A DNA stretch of 60,827 bases from a virus. Positions 8,083 to 17,385 of the stretch are shown here, piece by piece. Positions within the stretch are counted from its first letter, which is position 1; every line of letters starts with the position of its first letter. The DNA lies in IMG/VR virus record IMGVR_UViG_3300032954_000013, positions 1 to 60,827 of that record, one strand, 5' to 3'. The notes under the pieces were generated by a model, which saw nothing but the letters and a program-made list of their open reading frames with translations, made no database searches and was not told the DNA's origin. Made by a program: the position numbers and the translations under genes.

Positions 8083-10525
8083 AAACAAAAACATGGGCAT
8101 CATTCAGCAGCCGGGCAAGCAGCGGCTGACGCTTGCCGAAATCGCGGCCACGGGCGGGGCCCTGCGAATCCGCGATATTTCCAACCAGCTTTGGTTCCCG
8201 GCCGGACAGCCGATTCCTCCGGTCGCTCCCAAGGGCACGCCGCCGCGGCGCTATGCGTACACGCCGCTCACGAACATCAATTGGACGGGCCGCGAAGGAC
8301 AGGTCAGTTTCCAGATTCTGCGCAATTTCTCGAACTATACGATCGTGCGCGCGATCATCGAATCGGTTCTTGATCGCCTGTGTTCCGAGCATTGGGACTT
8401 CCGCGTCATCGCTCAGGACGATGAGACGAAGAAAGACTACAAGAAGCGGAACGCGACCGATCCGCGCATCAAGGCGCTCAAGGAGTTCTTCCGTAAGCCC
8501 GATGGCTGGCAGAACTTCCGCACCTGGAGCCGCGGACTCTACGACGACATGTTGGTGATTGATGCCGCTTCCATCTGGATGCAGCGCGACCAGAACGACA
8601 GGATTGCATCGCTTGTGCAAATCGATGGCGCCGAAGTCTTTCCGCTGCTCGATGAGACCGGACAGCAGCCTGATCCGAACCGCGTGCTCGTGCAAACGGA
8701 TTCGAAGAAAGCCTCGCATTCCTACCTGCAGAAGAAAAAAAGCGCCGATGCTGCCGGAGGCTCGCCGGCGTTTCAGCTCACGCCTTATGGATTTCCGGCG
8801 CAGGAGATGACCGCACGCGAACTCGTGTATGCGGTGCGCAACCGGAAGACCTTCAAGAAGTACGGTTTCTCGGTTGTCGAACAGGCGCTCGCGATGATCA
8901 CCCTAGGACTTGCGCGTCAGGATTTCCAGGCCGCCTATTACACCCAAGGGAATGTGCCCGAGTTCATCGCTTTTCTTCCCTCCGATACGCCGACGAGTAA
9001 GGCAGAGGAACTCAACGGCTATCTCGATTCGATCCTCACTGGCCAACTCGGCAACCGCCGCAAGGGTTTCTTCATGCCGAGCTATGGCAGCGAGAAGCAG
9101 CCGAATATCGTTTTCCCGAAGTCGAACGAGGAGGTTTTGAAGGATACCTTCGACGAGTGGATCGCGCGGGTGCTGTGCTTCTTCTTCGGGATGTCGCCGA
9201 CCGCCTTTATCAAGCAGGTCAACCGCGCGACGGCCGAGCAGATGTCGCAGGAATCCGAGGAGCAGGGACTGCAGCCGTATCTTGACTGGATGACCGACAC
9301 GCTCAACGAGATCGTGCAATTCCAGTTCGGTTTCAATGACATCGAGGCCGTGACCGAGACGCGCAAGGAACAGGACGCCGAGAAACAGGCGACCGTCGAC
9401 AAAATCTATGTTTCGGTCGGCATCAAGACGCTCAATGAAACCCGCGAGCAAAACGGCGACGATCCCTATGACATCCCCGAAGCGGACATGCCCATGATTA
9501 TCACGGCAACCGGTGCGCAGCCGATCGGTGTTGAACACCAAGTGGCGCAGACACAGACGAAAATCGATGCTGGCGTGATCCCCGATCCGAACGCGCCGCC
9601 CGAACCTCCCGGCGGTAACGGAAACGGCAAAAAGCCACAGGCCGGAAGGTCGGGCTCAAAAAAAAAGTTTACAGCCCAGAAAGTCGCTATCCCTGATTCA
9701 CGGCACGACTGGCCAACCCTGTCTCCCGGCATATTGAGCGCGAAAAGCCATGCCGCCCGGGTGCGTGCCGAAGTGGCCCTCCGCAAGTGTTTCCACAAGG
9801 CGAAGGATGCCGTAATTCGTGGCGCGAGCGGGATACTCGCTCGACCGGCGAAGGTCGCAAAGCAAAACGATGACGACGAGCAGAAACAGATCGAGGATGA
9901 GCTGTACGGTTACGCTGATCCGTACTTTTCGGAATTGCCGCTTGAGATTGGCCAGGCGCTTGAGGATGCCGGTCTATCGGGCGTGATTCAGGGCGCGTTG
10001 CAGCTCAATATCGACGACGCCACGTTGATTTCATCGATCAATCAGCAGGCCTCCGACTGGGCCCGGGCTCGCGCCGCCGAACTCGTGGGCATGTCCTACG
10101 ACGAGGAAGGGAACCTCATTCCTAATCCCGATGCAAAATGGGCCATTACGGAAACCACACGGCAGGATTTGCGCGACATCGTCGCAGACGCTTTCATCGG
10201 AAACACCGACCGCGAAGACATCGTCGAAAACATCAAGGCCGCGCTTGAGACTTCGCGAGTCTTCTCGGATGCTCGCGCAGCAATGATCGCGCAAACCGAA
10301 ATCGGCCGCTCTCAGATGGGCAGCTCTCTCGAAGTGTGGCGCAAGAGTGGGCTTGTGACGAAACTCGTCTGGGAGGCAGTCGGAGACAACCCGTGCCCCT
10401 TCTGCCTGCTCAACGATGGCGTGGAAGTGGACTTCGGCAAGCCATTCCCGTCCGGCGCGCACTCGACTCTGGAATCACACCCGAACTGCGCGTGCCTTGT
10501 CAGGGCGGTCGGATTTAGTGTGTGA
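8066..10525 (+). CDS. Portal protein fused to MuF-type head morphogenesis domain
   Basis: 819 residues. The first 430 or so residues have the features of phage portal proteins: a long alpha/beta body and an FFFGMSPTAFIKQVNRATAEQM segment. A basic, glycine-rich linker follows, then a C-terminal SPP1 gp7/Mu gpF-like domain of about 200 residues, with the typical IAQTEIGRSQ motif and the CPFCLLNDG and HPNCACLV cysteine/histidine pattern. The portal ring would sit at the capsid vertex, and the MuF part would enter the head during assembly. Fusion of the two is known in some phages. The 3' end overlaps the antisense endonuclease gene by 51 bases. Confidence 0.9.
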   Translation: MAWFRKNKNMGIIQQPGKQRLTLAEIAATGGALRIRDISNQLWFPAGQPIPPVAPKGTPPRRYAYTPLTNINWTGREGQVSFQILRNFSNYTIVRAIIESVLDRLCSEHWDFRVIAQDDETKKDYKKRNATDPRIKALKEFFRKPDGWQNFRTWSRGLYDDMLVIDAASIWMQRDQNDRIASLVQIDGAEVFPLLDETGQQPDPNRVLVQTDSKKASHSYLQKKKSADAAGGSPAFQLTPYGFPAQEMTARELVYAVRNRKTFKKYGFSVVEQALAMITLGLARQDFQAAYYTQGNVPEFIAFLPSDTPTSKAEELNGYLDSILTGQLGNRRKGFFMPSYGSEKQPNIVFPKSNEEVLKDTFDEWIARVLCFFFGMSPTAFIKQVNRATAEQMSQESEEQGLQPYLDWMTDTLNEIVQFQFGFNDIEAVTETRKEQDAEKQATVDKIYVSVGIKTLNETREQNGDDPYDIPEADMPMIITATGAQPIGVEHQVAQTQTKIDAGVIPDPNAPPEPPGGNGNGKKPQAGRSGSKKKFTAQKVAIPDSRHDWPTLSPGILSAKSHAARVRAEVALRKCFHKAKDAVIRGASGILARPAKVAKQNDDDEQKQIEDELYGYADPYFSELPLEIGQALEDAGLSGVIQGALQLNIDDATLISSINQQASDWARARAAELVGMSYDEEGNLIPNPDAKWAITETTRQDLRDIVADAFIGNTDREDIVENIKAALETSRVFSDARAAMIAQTEIGRSQMGSSLEVWRKSGLVTKLVWEAVGDNPCPFCLLNDGVEVDFGKPFPSGAHSTLESHPNCACLVRAVGFSV

Positions 10526-11110
10526 GCCCCATCGTTTTTCATTCGTTCGACGGGCAATCTCACGATGGAAGGCGCGACCTTCCGGGGATCGGTGCCACGC
10601 CATTCTTTTGTCAACCATCTCCCGAGACTGAGTTACTCCGAAATTAGGGTTGTTTGTACCACGGCGAGTCTCGGACAGAAACTTCGCCCATTCGGGGAAC
10701 TTCTTCCCCTTACGAAATCCAGGTTTCCCAAACATCGGATTCGCCGCACCAGATCGACCGGGAGAACCTAATTTCTTTGCGCTAATCTTTCGCTTGGTTT
10801 CCTCCGAGTGCTTTCCGTGCGAACCGCCTGATTTCAGGTTGTACCCGATGCTGCGGTTACGAGAATCGAGGACGGCTATCCACAGCATTTCCAGTCCATC
10901 GAGGTCCTGCTGTGGTGCGTTGGTCAATACGGTTACTGAAAATCCAGCAGGACCATACTTCCGAATGGCCCGACTGAACAGAGAATCGGAACGACGAGAA
11001 TCGGAGATGTGGCCAGCCCACCGCGCCTCTAGGGAGTAGATGGTCTGGCCAACGTAGTACTTCCCATTGGCCAGATTTGTAATCAGATAGATGGTGCCGA
11101 GCTGAATCAT
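10475..11110 (-). CDS. GIY-YIG homing endonuclease (free-standing)
   Basis: 211 residues on the opposite strand from all surrounding late genes. The N-terminus has the GIY-YIG core (GTIYLITNLANGKYYVGQT, catalytic Arg in SLEARWAGH, then Glu/Asn near GYNLKSGG). The C-terminus carries repeated NUMOD-like DNA-binding segments (HSEETKRKISA, NPMFGK, NPNFG). It would cut an intron-less or variant site and spread its own gene. Its last 17 codons are antisense to the portal-MuF 3' end, so it has invaded close to that gene's end without removing it. The start is supported by homology at residue 1. Confidence 0.9.
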   Translation of the reverse strand: MIQLGTIYLITNLANGKYYVGQTIYSLEARWAGHISDSRRSDSLFSRAIRKYGPAGFSVTVLTNAPQQDLDGLEMLWIAVLDSRNRSIGYNLKSGGSHGKHSEETKRKISAKKLGSPGRSGAANPMFGKPGFRKGKKFPEWAKFLSETRRGTNNPNFGVTQSREMVDKRMAWHRSPEGRAFHREIARRTNEKRWGSHTKSDRPDKARAVRV

Positions 11111-11133
11111 TCCGATATTTTACCGCCCCAGGG

Positions 11134-11157
11134 TAGATATTCAAACGCTTACTGAGG
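11134..11157 (+). promoter_or_regulatory. Late repeat element, copy 2
   Basis: TAGATATTCAAACGCTTACTGAGG, differing from the 7694 copy at two core positions, sits between the antisense endonuclease start and the protease gene ATG at 11171. It would restart late transcription after the oppositely oriented insertion. Confidence 0.6.
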
Positions 11158-11170
11158 GTCGCCGGACTCC

Positions 11171-12946
11171 ATGAAAGAGCTATTTTTCCAGCTAGAAAAG
11201 TTCAACGCATTCGAAGGTATCGCCACAGGAATCTTTACCGCGCAGACCGTTGATCGGGACAGGGAACGCCTGAATTACGCGAAATCCAAGCCCTATTTCG
11301 AGGCGTGGTCTGCTTCGGTGAAAAAGGATTCCGGCGGGAAATCTCTGGGCAACGTACGTCGTCAACACGACGATAAGATCGTCGCGGGGAAACTGACCAA
11401 TATCGAATTTCTCGACGACGCGCAGATCATTCGTGGCGAAGCGAAGATCATCGAGCCGGTGACAAAAGAACTCTTGGACGAAGGCGCTCTCACTGGATTT
11501 TCTATCGGTGGTCGGTACGTCGATAAGTGGATGTGCGACGACGGCGTGACCGAATACGTCGCCGACCCTGTCGAAATCTCCGTAGTGGACCGCCCCGCAC
11601 TACCGGAAGCTGTGTTCCAGTCCGTGAAGTCGGATGGCACGATCGAACTCCGCAAGTTCGCAAAGTACGAAGCAGCAGCGAAGGCCGAGGAATCCTTTGA
11701 CCAGATTCGCATGCGCGTGCAGGGCGCGCTCGATGAGAAGTACCAAGTCAACGACGAAAACAATCCGCGCTGGGTCTGGATCAAAGACATGTTCGCTGGC
11801 AGCGTCGTGTTCTCCGTGCAGGGCAAGGGCACCGGAGACGGTGAACTGTTCGAGGCTCAGTACAGCGAGGCTGACGGCAAGGTCACGCTGAGCGATCCGA
11901 TCGAGGTGATCGGCACCTACGTTCCGGCCAACAAGTCGGTGCGCTATCTCGTGCCAGACGGCGAGCATCTTCCGTACACAGACGAAAACGGGAACATTTC
12001 ACACCGACTGATGGGTGCCGCATGGGCTGCGCTGCATGGCGGATACCGCGGAAACAAGTATGAGGGCCCGGACAAGGACAAGGCGATCGCGCGGCTGAAA
12101 CGGCTCTATGAGAGTGAAGGCATGGAGACACCGGACGCGAGCAAGGCGATTTCGACGCGGATCGACCTCGCCGATACCGCCGACATGCTCAAGAATCTAG
12201 ATATTGAAACGCTTGATGACGAGACTCGGAGCTTGCTGAAAGCAATCGAGGATCAACTGGAGAAGATGACGATGCCCGACGACAAAGACAAGGATTTGGC
12301 GCTCGACAAGGCGGCGCGGCACAGCGTGCATCAGAAGATCGCGGCATGCAAGGCTGCGCACACGGCCCACCTCGAAGCTTGCAAGGCGCATCACGCCGCT
12401 ATGCACGCGCACCTTGACGGGATTTCGAAAGTCCTCGGCGGGGGCCCCGAATCGACGGCTGAAGGTGGCCAGCCCGAGCATGTGAGCGAAGGTCGCGGCG
12501 CTGGGGCACCGCAGGCCGCTGGCGCTTCCGACACGGCCGACAAGGGCGTGAAGTTCGTCGAGATCATGGACAAGGACGGCAAGGGCACCGGGATGTACAA
12601 GAAGTTCGACCCGAACGCCCCGCCTCCGACGGCCGCGGAAATCGCCAAGGAAGTCGCGAAGGCCATCCTCGAAGTTCAGAAGGCAGCGACCGATGCGATC
12701 GGTGACCGCTCGAAGGTGACTCCGTTCCGCAAGGCCGATGCGGTCACGAAGACCGACGATGCGGCCGGCGCTGCCGCCGCTGGCGAGCAGGTCGAGAAGA
12801 TGACCGACGAGGACTGGAAGGCGTATGGGCGCGGCGATGCGAAGGCTATCGCCAAGGCGCAGCGTTGCACCGCGCAGAAGTGGCAGCCGACTCCGTCACG
12901 CATCGCCAACCGGGAAGCGGCGCGCGTGGGCGTGGCGAGCGCGTAA
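11171..12946 (+). CDS. Prohead protease with scaffold-like C-terminus
   Basis: 591 residues. Residues 1-150 resemble XkdF/S78-type prohead proteases: early ATGIFTAQTVDRDRERL, VRRQHDD (catalytic His candidate), and GALTGFSIGGRYV (Ser candidate), ending with EISVVDRPALP. A middle beta domain (about 170-260) carries the RWVWIKDMFAGSVVF pattern. Beyond 330 the chain turns helical and charged, with Ala/His/Lys-rich stretches, as expected for an internal scaffold. The enzyme would mature the head by trimming scaffold before DNA entry. It is directly upstream of the major capsid gene. A copy of the late repeat falls inside the coding sequence at 12198. Confidence 0.8.
   Translation: MKELFFQLEKFNAFEGIATGIFTAQTVDRDRERLNYAKSKPYFEAWSASVKKDSGGKSLGNVRRQHDDKIVAGKLTNIEFLDDAQIIRGEAKIIEPVTKELLDEGALTGFSIGGRYVDKWMCDDGVTEYVADPVEISVVDRPALPEAVFQSVKSDGTIELRKFAKYEAAAKAEESFDQIRMRVQGALDEKYQVNDENNPRWVWIKDMFAGSVVFSVQGKGTGDGELFEAQYSEADGKVTLSDPIEVIGTYVPANKSVRYLVPDGEHLPYTDENGNISHRLMGAAWAALHGGYRGNKYEGPDKDKAIARLKRLYESEGMETPDASKAISTRIDLADTADMLKNLDIETLDDETRSLLKAIEDQLEKMTMPDDKDKDLALDKAARHSVHQKIAACKAAHTAHLEACKAHHAAMHAHLDGISKVLGGGPESTAEGGQPEHVSEGRGAGAPQAAGASDTADKGVKFVEIMDKDGKGTGMYKKFDPNAPPPTAAEIAKEVAKAILEVQKAATDAIGDRSKVTPFRKADAVTKTDDAAGAAAAGEQVEKMTDEDWKAYGRGDAKAIAKAQRCTAQKWQPTPSRIANREAARVGVASA
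12198..12223 (+). promoter_or_regulatory. Late repeat element-like sequence inside the protease gene
   Basis: TAGATATTGAAACGCTTGATG matches the intergenic core at all but one position, yet encodes residues LDIETLDD of the protease-scaffold protein. It could be an internal promoter for the scaffold part and the capsid gene, 760 bases downstream, or a chance match. Confidence 0.35.
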
Positions 12947-12985
12947 ACCAAGTTTTCAGTTCATTCGAAAGTTCGAGAGGACAAC

Positions 12986-14572
12986 ATGGAGCCACTGTTC
13001 AACAGTTCCGAGATTGCCGAGCTGGTCAAGCAGTACGGCAGCGCCTTCACCAAGGCGCCGTCCATCACCACGACCACCGGCCTAAACTTCCTGCCACTGG
13101 AAGAAGAGGCGCGGAACACCTACCCGGTGTTCCATCCTGTCCTCGACATGATCCCTCGCGTGACTCCGGAAGAACTCGGCCACGAAGTCGGAGGCCTGTT
13201 CGCGCAGTGGAAGCAGATCACCGCGCCCGGCACGAATGTTCTGCCGTCGGTGCCTGAAGGCAGCCGCTCCGCCTACATCTCGATTCCGGCAGTCACGACC
13301 GCCGAGAATTTCGTGACGCTGGGCGTCGATGCGGCGGTGACTTTCGAATCGCAGAGTGCGGGCGTCGGCTTCAACGACAACCTCGGCACTGCGGACTTGG
13401 CGAAGCTGAACGTGCTCTTGAACCTTGAAGAGCGCATGGCCATCTTCGGGAACTCGGGCACGGGCGCGACAGGCCAGAACGGCTTCCTGCTCGGCACCCC
13501 GACGGCTCCGGTCATCGCGTTGGCATCCGGCGGCACGATGGGCAGCGGCAAGTCCATCACCGTGGCGATCGTGGCTTTGACCGGCTGGGGCGTTTACAAC
13601 GCCTCGACCTTCGGCGCCGCTCTGACCCGCAAAGGCATCGCGCAGACGATTTCCTATACCTCGGCGGATGGCAATTCCATCGTGAACAACGGTGGAACCT
13701 CGCTGATCTCGGCGCCTTCGAACCTGGTCACCACGACCTCTGGCAGCCAGTCGGTCAAGGTCACTTGCACGTCGATTCCTGGTGCCTTCGGATACGCCGC
13801 CTACGTGGACAGCACCACGAACGATTCCGTGTCGCCGACATACGCCAACGCTTACTTCGCCGGCGTTTTCACGACCTCGGTCTTCACCATCACGGCGCTG
13901 CCGGCCACAAGCGTGCAGCGGCTGAGCGACCTGACCGACACCGACTACTCGGCGAACCCCCCGGGAACGAACACCACCGGAGACTTCACCGGCATCACGA
14001 GCTGGTACGCCGGCTCGCAGGCTGGTGCGCGGCCTTCCTACTGGAAGGATCTGCAGGGCGCGGCACTGACGGCCGACGGGGCTGGCGGCATCGTCGAAAT
14101 CGAAAACGGCATCTCGAACCAGTGGCAGACCTACCAGGTCACGCCGGACGCGGTGCTGGTCTCAAGCGACCTGGTCCAGTGGGTCAACATCCGCATGCAG
14201 ACGGCGCCATCCGGTTCGGGCGCTGCGACGTTCTTCATGCGCGAAGGCAAGCCCGGCGAAGGCATGGGCGGCTCGCTGATCGAAGAGTACAAATGCAAGT
14301 TCTCGGCGTTCAGCCGCTCGAAGGCGTTGCCGATCCGCAACATCCCGTGGCTGCCCTCGAACACGATCCTGCTGCCGACGTTCAACAACCCCTATCCCGC
14401 GGCCGGCAAGACCATCCCGGCGAACTTCCGCATGGTCTGCCGCGAGGGTTACTACGGCCTCAAGTTCCCGTACACGAGCCGCATTCACTCCATGGGCATG
14501 TTTGTCGAAGAAGGTCTCGAATGCTACGTGCCCTGGGCCGGCATCGTTCTGACGTCGGTTGGCGACGCCTGA
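12986..14572 (+). CDS. Major capsid protein with beta-sandwich insertion
   Basis: 528 residues, larger than a plain HK97-fold capsid protein. The N-terminal 160 residues and the C-terminal 150 residues fit the HK97 fold (VLDMIPRVTPEELGHEVGG early; IPWLPSNTILLPTF and IHSMGMFVEEGLECYVPWAG late). Residues of about 170-320 form a Ser/Thr/Gly-rich beta region with an Ig/FN3-like pattern (SVKVTCTSIPGAFGYAAYV). Such insertions are displayed on the capsid surface and can bind glycans. The gene follows the protease and has a GAGAGG site before ATG 12986. Confidence 0.85.
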   Translation: MEPLFNSSEIAELVKQYGSAFTKAPSITTTTGLNFLPLEEEARNTYPVFHPVLDMIPRVTPEELGHEVGGLFAQWKQITAPGTNVLPSVPEGSRSAYISIPAVTTAENFVTLGVDAAVTFESQSAGVGFNDNLGTADLAKLNVLLNLEERMAIFGNSGTGATGQNGFLLGTPTAPVIALASGGTMGSGKSITVAIVALTGWGVYNASTFGAALTRKGIAQTISYTSADGNSIVNNGGTSLISAPSNLVTTTSGSQSVKVTCTSIPGAFGYAAYVDSTTNDSVSPTYANAYFAGVFTTSVFTITALPATSVQRLSDLTDTDYSANPPGTNTTGDFTGITSWYAGSQAGARPSYWKDLQGAALTADGAGGIVEIENGISNQWQTYQVTPDAVLVSSDLVQWVNIRMQTAPSGSGAATFFMREGKPGEGMGGSLIEEYKCKFSAFSRSKALPIRNIPWLPSNTILLPTFNNPYPAAGKTIPANFRMVCREGYYGLKFPYTSRIHSMGMFVEEGLECYVPWAGIVLTSVGDA

Positions 14573-14596
14573 TCCGTCGGCGAGACGGGAGGGCTG

Positions 14597-14755
14597 ATGG
14601 GCAGTTCACCGACGGTCGATCCTCCGGTACTGCTTGACCGCGTGCCCGTCAAATCTGGCGATTTGTCCGGGTGCGCGAACACCAGCGAGAAAAATCCCGC
14701 TACGATCACGCCGATTCCGCGCTCTTCATTTGTAAAGGCGAAAGGAAAACCATGA
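14597..14755 (+). CDS. Small hypothetical protein after the capsid gene
   Basis: 52 residues from ATG 14597, preceded by GGGAGGG and ending in an ATGA overlap with the next gene, so it is probably translated. It is Pro/Ser/Lys-rich and has no hydrophobic segment. It could be a minor head component; no family recognised. Confidence 0.5.
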   Translation: MGSSPTVDPPVLLDRVPVKSGDLSGCANTSEKNPATITPIPRSSFVKAKGKP

Positions 14756-15453
14756 ACCACGATCCGATTTTCAAGGATTCGCGAGGGCGCCCCATCCAGC
14801 CGCCGTCTCCCGAGCGCACAGTCACACTGAAGGCGGTGAAGGTCCTCATCTTCCTGCTCGTCAGCGCGCCGCTGCTCATGGCCGCGGCCACCCAGATCAA
14901 CCTGGCGAGCCAAGTCAAAGGCTTGCTGGCTGGAGCGAACGGCGGATTGAACGCGAACGCGAGTTCTTTCACAGGCGTTCTGCGCGAGTCGTCCGGTACT
15001 GCATCTGCGGCGGAGCTGTCCGGAGACGCCACTACTTCGGGCTCCAATGCCGTGACCGTTGCGAGGGTGAACGGCACAACCGTGCCGACGAACTCGGCGG
15101 CAGATCAGGTTCTAACCACAACAGCATCGGCCACTGGCGCATGGAAAAGCCTTGCGGATACAAGCGCCGGCGGCCTCGCTGAAACGTATAACACGTCCAC
15201 ACATGCGTTCGGGACGATTGCGGTCATAAGCGGATCTTTCGCCGATGCCGAGACGCCCTCTGGAACGATCAACGGATCAAATACCTCTTTTACTCTCGCG
15301 CACACGCCATCTCCGGCAGCCGGGTTGCAACTCTACAAGAACGGCCAGCAGTTGATTGCCGGGGGCGCTGATTATTCGCTGTCCTCCGCAACGATCACCA
15401 TGACGACCGCGCCGACGACGGGAGACGTGTTGATCGCGTTCTACCGTTACTAG
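14752..15453 (+). CDS. Membrane-anchored or secreted virion-associated beta protein
   Basis: 233 residues from ATG 14752 (AAAGGA site, coupled). A hydrophobic stretch (VLIFLLVSAPLLMAAA, about residues 31-46) is followed by TQINLASQVKGLLAGANGG, a motif repeated in the next gene and resembling the VANGGTG motif of phage fibres. The C-terminal 65 residues form a small beta module ending in GDVLIAFYRY, which reappears at the N-terminus of the head-tail adaptor at 16022. A capsid decoration or adhesion role is possible, but the N-terminal signal-like helix is odd for a head protein. Confidence 0.6.
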   Translation: MNHDPIFKDSRGRPIQPPSPERTVTLKAVKVLIFLLVSAPLLMAAATQINLASQVKGLLAGANGGLNANASSFTGVLRESSGTASAAELSGDATTSGSNAVTVARVNGTTVPTNSAADQVLTTTASATGAWKSLADTSAGGLAETYNTSTHAFGTIAVISGSFADAETPSGTINGSNTSFTLAHTPSPAAGLQLYKNGQQLIAGGADYSLSSATITMTTAPTTGDVLIAFYRY

Positions 15454-15465
15454 GGAGATCGAAGG

Positions 15466-16020
15466 ATGAGACGATTTCTTACGTGCCTGGCGATCCTGGC
15501 TCTCGTGGCATTGCCGCTTTTTGCCACGAGCACCCAGTTCAACATCGTCACGCAGGTCAAGGGGATTCTCCCGGTCGCGAACGGCGGGACGGGAAACTCT
15601 ACTGGGCAGCCGACGGCGGCTTACGTTCAGGCGTATCTCACTGGCGCCAATGTAACGATGAGCTCGACGACGGGCACGTTCTACGACGGCCCATCGACAG
15701 GCTCGCTCGCCGCTGGAACATGGTTCGTGAGCGGCTACGTGACACTGGGAAAGGCCAGCGCGACGGGCCAGTCGCTCGACCAGTGCAAGCTATGGGACGG
15801 AACGAATACTTTCGCGACGGCGGAGACATCTGTCAACTACGTTACCTCGGCCGCTGTCACATACAGCGTAATTCATCTGAATGCGGTAGCCGTCGAAGCC
15901 GGTTCTGCGACCATCAAGATCAGTTGCGAGACGAGCGTCGCGAGCGGAGTGATCTACTACCAGACGCCGACAAGCAGTTTGGCTGACGCTAGCGGAATCT
16001 CGGCGGTAAGGATTCAGTGA
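15466..16020 (+). CDS. Signal-peptide-bearing virion-associated protein
   Basis: 184 residues. It starts with a clear Sec-type signal (MRRFLTCLAILALVALPLFA) and a likely cleavage site near FATS-TQ. The next segment, TQFNIVTQVKGILPVANGG, matches the same site in the gene before, so the two are paralogues at their N-termini. The remainder is a Thr/Ser-rich beta domain with two cysteines (DQCKLWDG and KISCE) that could form a disulfide in the periplasm. The gene lies between capsid and adaptor genes, a place for decoration proteins. Confidence 0.65.
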   Translation: MRRFLTCLAILALVALPLFATSTQFNIVTQVKGILPVANGGTGNSTGQPTAAYVQAYLTGANVTMSSTTGTFYDGPSTGSLAAGTWFVSGYVTLGKASATGQSLDQCKLWDGTNTFATAETSVNYVTSAAVTYSVIHLNAVAVEAGSATIKISCETSVASGVIYYQTPTSSLADASGISAVRIQ

Positions 16021-16021
16021 G

Positions 16022-16894
16022 ATGCTGACGACCATCGACAGCTTCGAGGGCGATGGAACAACAGTGGAGTTCAGTCTGACTTATGTGGCCCAGACCGGTT
16101 CGCCGATCCTCGTATGGGTCAACGGCATTATCCAGGACCAGTCCGGAATTTACAGCGTTTCGGGCAAGATGCTGACGTTCATGGTCGCCCCGGAAAATGG
16201 CGACCAATTGGCGATTTTTTATTCCTACCTGGGCGCTGGATCGGGTGCCGCCGCGCCCGATCTGATACTCCTGAGCGACCTGCTCTCTTGGGCGAATGCC
16301 GGACAAAACAACCCGGCCGTGATCGCTCCGATCGCGCAACAGATCATCGACGGATTGACCCAGGCGGTCTATTGGGCTACCGGGCGCACGCCGCCCATGC
16401 TGACCCAAGTAACCAATTTCCAGGAGACCTACAACGGCAGCGGCAGCGATGTTCTCTACCTCCTAAATGCCCCAATCGTGAGCGTGGCGTCGGTCACGGT
16501 GAACGGACTGAATATCCCTGCCTCTCCAGCCTATGGACAGGCTGGATATTTCGTCCAGCAGGACGGCAAGAGCATTGCGCTGCGTTCTGGGGCGGTCTCA
16601 GGCTATCCCTTCCCGGCGACGTACGGTTACAATCGCCAAGGATACAAGTTCACCCGGGGCCGTGGCAATGTACTGGTGAGCTACGCTGCTGGCTATGACG
16701 GCTGCCCTGCGGACATCTACCTCGCAGTGCTCAAGCAGGGCAAGGTATTCCTCGACAAGCGGCTGCGCGAGGATCTTGCGAGCGCGATGATTCCCCAGGC
16801 GGGTACGAATGCCTACCGCGCTTGGGCAATGCAACCCGAAGTCCTGCTGATGCTCCAGCCGTACATTCGCACGGCGATGGCGAACATTTTCTGA
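16022..16894 (+). CDS. Head-tail adaptor with N-terminal beta module
   Basis: 290 residues. The first 75 residues form a beta module (GDGTTVEFSLTY ... NGIIQ ... GDQLAIFYSY) shared with the C-terminus of the gene at 14752. The remainder resembles gp6/Ad1-type head-tail connectors: a helical start with LSDLLSWAN, a central beta hairpin (IVSVASVTVNGLNI), and a C-terminal helix bundle ending KRLREDLASAMIPQ. It would sit under the portal. The start is one base after the previous stop and the end overlaps the next start (TGATG). Confidence 0.65.
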   Translation: MLTTIDSFEGDGTTVEFSLTYVAQTGSPILVWVNGIIQDQSGIYSVSGKMLTFMVAPENGDQLAIFYSYLGAGSGAAAPDLILLSDLLSWANAGQNNPAVIAPIAQQIIDGLTQAVYWATGRTPPMLTQVTNFQETYNGSGSDVLYLLNAPIVSVASVTVNGLNIPASPAYGQAGYFVQQDGKSIALRSGAVSGYPFPATYGYNRQGYKFTRGRGNVLVSYAAGYDGCPADIYLAVLKQGKVFLDKRLREDLASAMIPQAGTNAYRAWAMQPEVLLMLQPYIRTAMANIF

Positions 16895-17385
16895 TGTCGA
16901 TCACGGCCAAAGTCACGGGATTCTCCGAGGCGCAAACCGCACTGCTCGAACGCCGGGCGCTGCTGATCGGCGCCCTTTATCGGAAGGTCTTCTCGCTGCT
17001 CATCCAAGTGCAGTCGAAGATTCAGGGCAATCTCGCGCAAGGCATCGGCCTCAAATCGCGGCACGGCACGGCCGGCCTCGCTGGAAGCGTGCGCGTGATT
17101 CCACCCGCTGTCGAAGGCGCGATCATCAAGGGAAGCGTTGAAGGGGGCGGCGGACCATTCTGGTACGGCGGCATGTGGGAATTCACCGGCCATAAAGAAA
17201 TCGTTCCGGTCACGAAGAAATCGCTTTCCTGGCTCGCTGATGGTAAGCGCGTGTTTGCCATGCGCGTTTCTGCGCAAGCTCCGCGTCCCTGGATGATTCC
17301 ACCCTTTGAGGAAATGAAACCCTATATCGCCGAGCAGCTTCAGGAGGCGGCGACCAGCGCGACGAAAGGAACCGAGACTCCCTGA
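16894..17385 (+). CDS. Neck / HK97 gp10-like protein
   Basis: 163 residues from ATG 16894 in a TGATG overlap. The sequence has the helix-then-beta layout of HK97 gp10/tail-completion proteins, with a conserved RPWMIPPFEEMKPYI segment near the C-terminus and AMRVSAQAPRPW before it. It would join head and tail. Its position between the adaptor and the tail terminator supports the call. Confidence 0.7.
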   Translation: MSITAKVTGFSEAQTALLERRALLIGALYRKVFSLLIQVQSKIQGNLAQGIGLKSRHGTAGLAGSVRVIPPAVEGAIIKGSVEGGGGPFWYGGMWEFTGHKEIVPVTKKSLSWLADGKRVFAMRVSAQAPRPWMIPPFEEMKPYIAEQLQEAATSATKGTETP

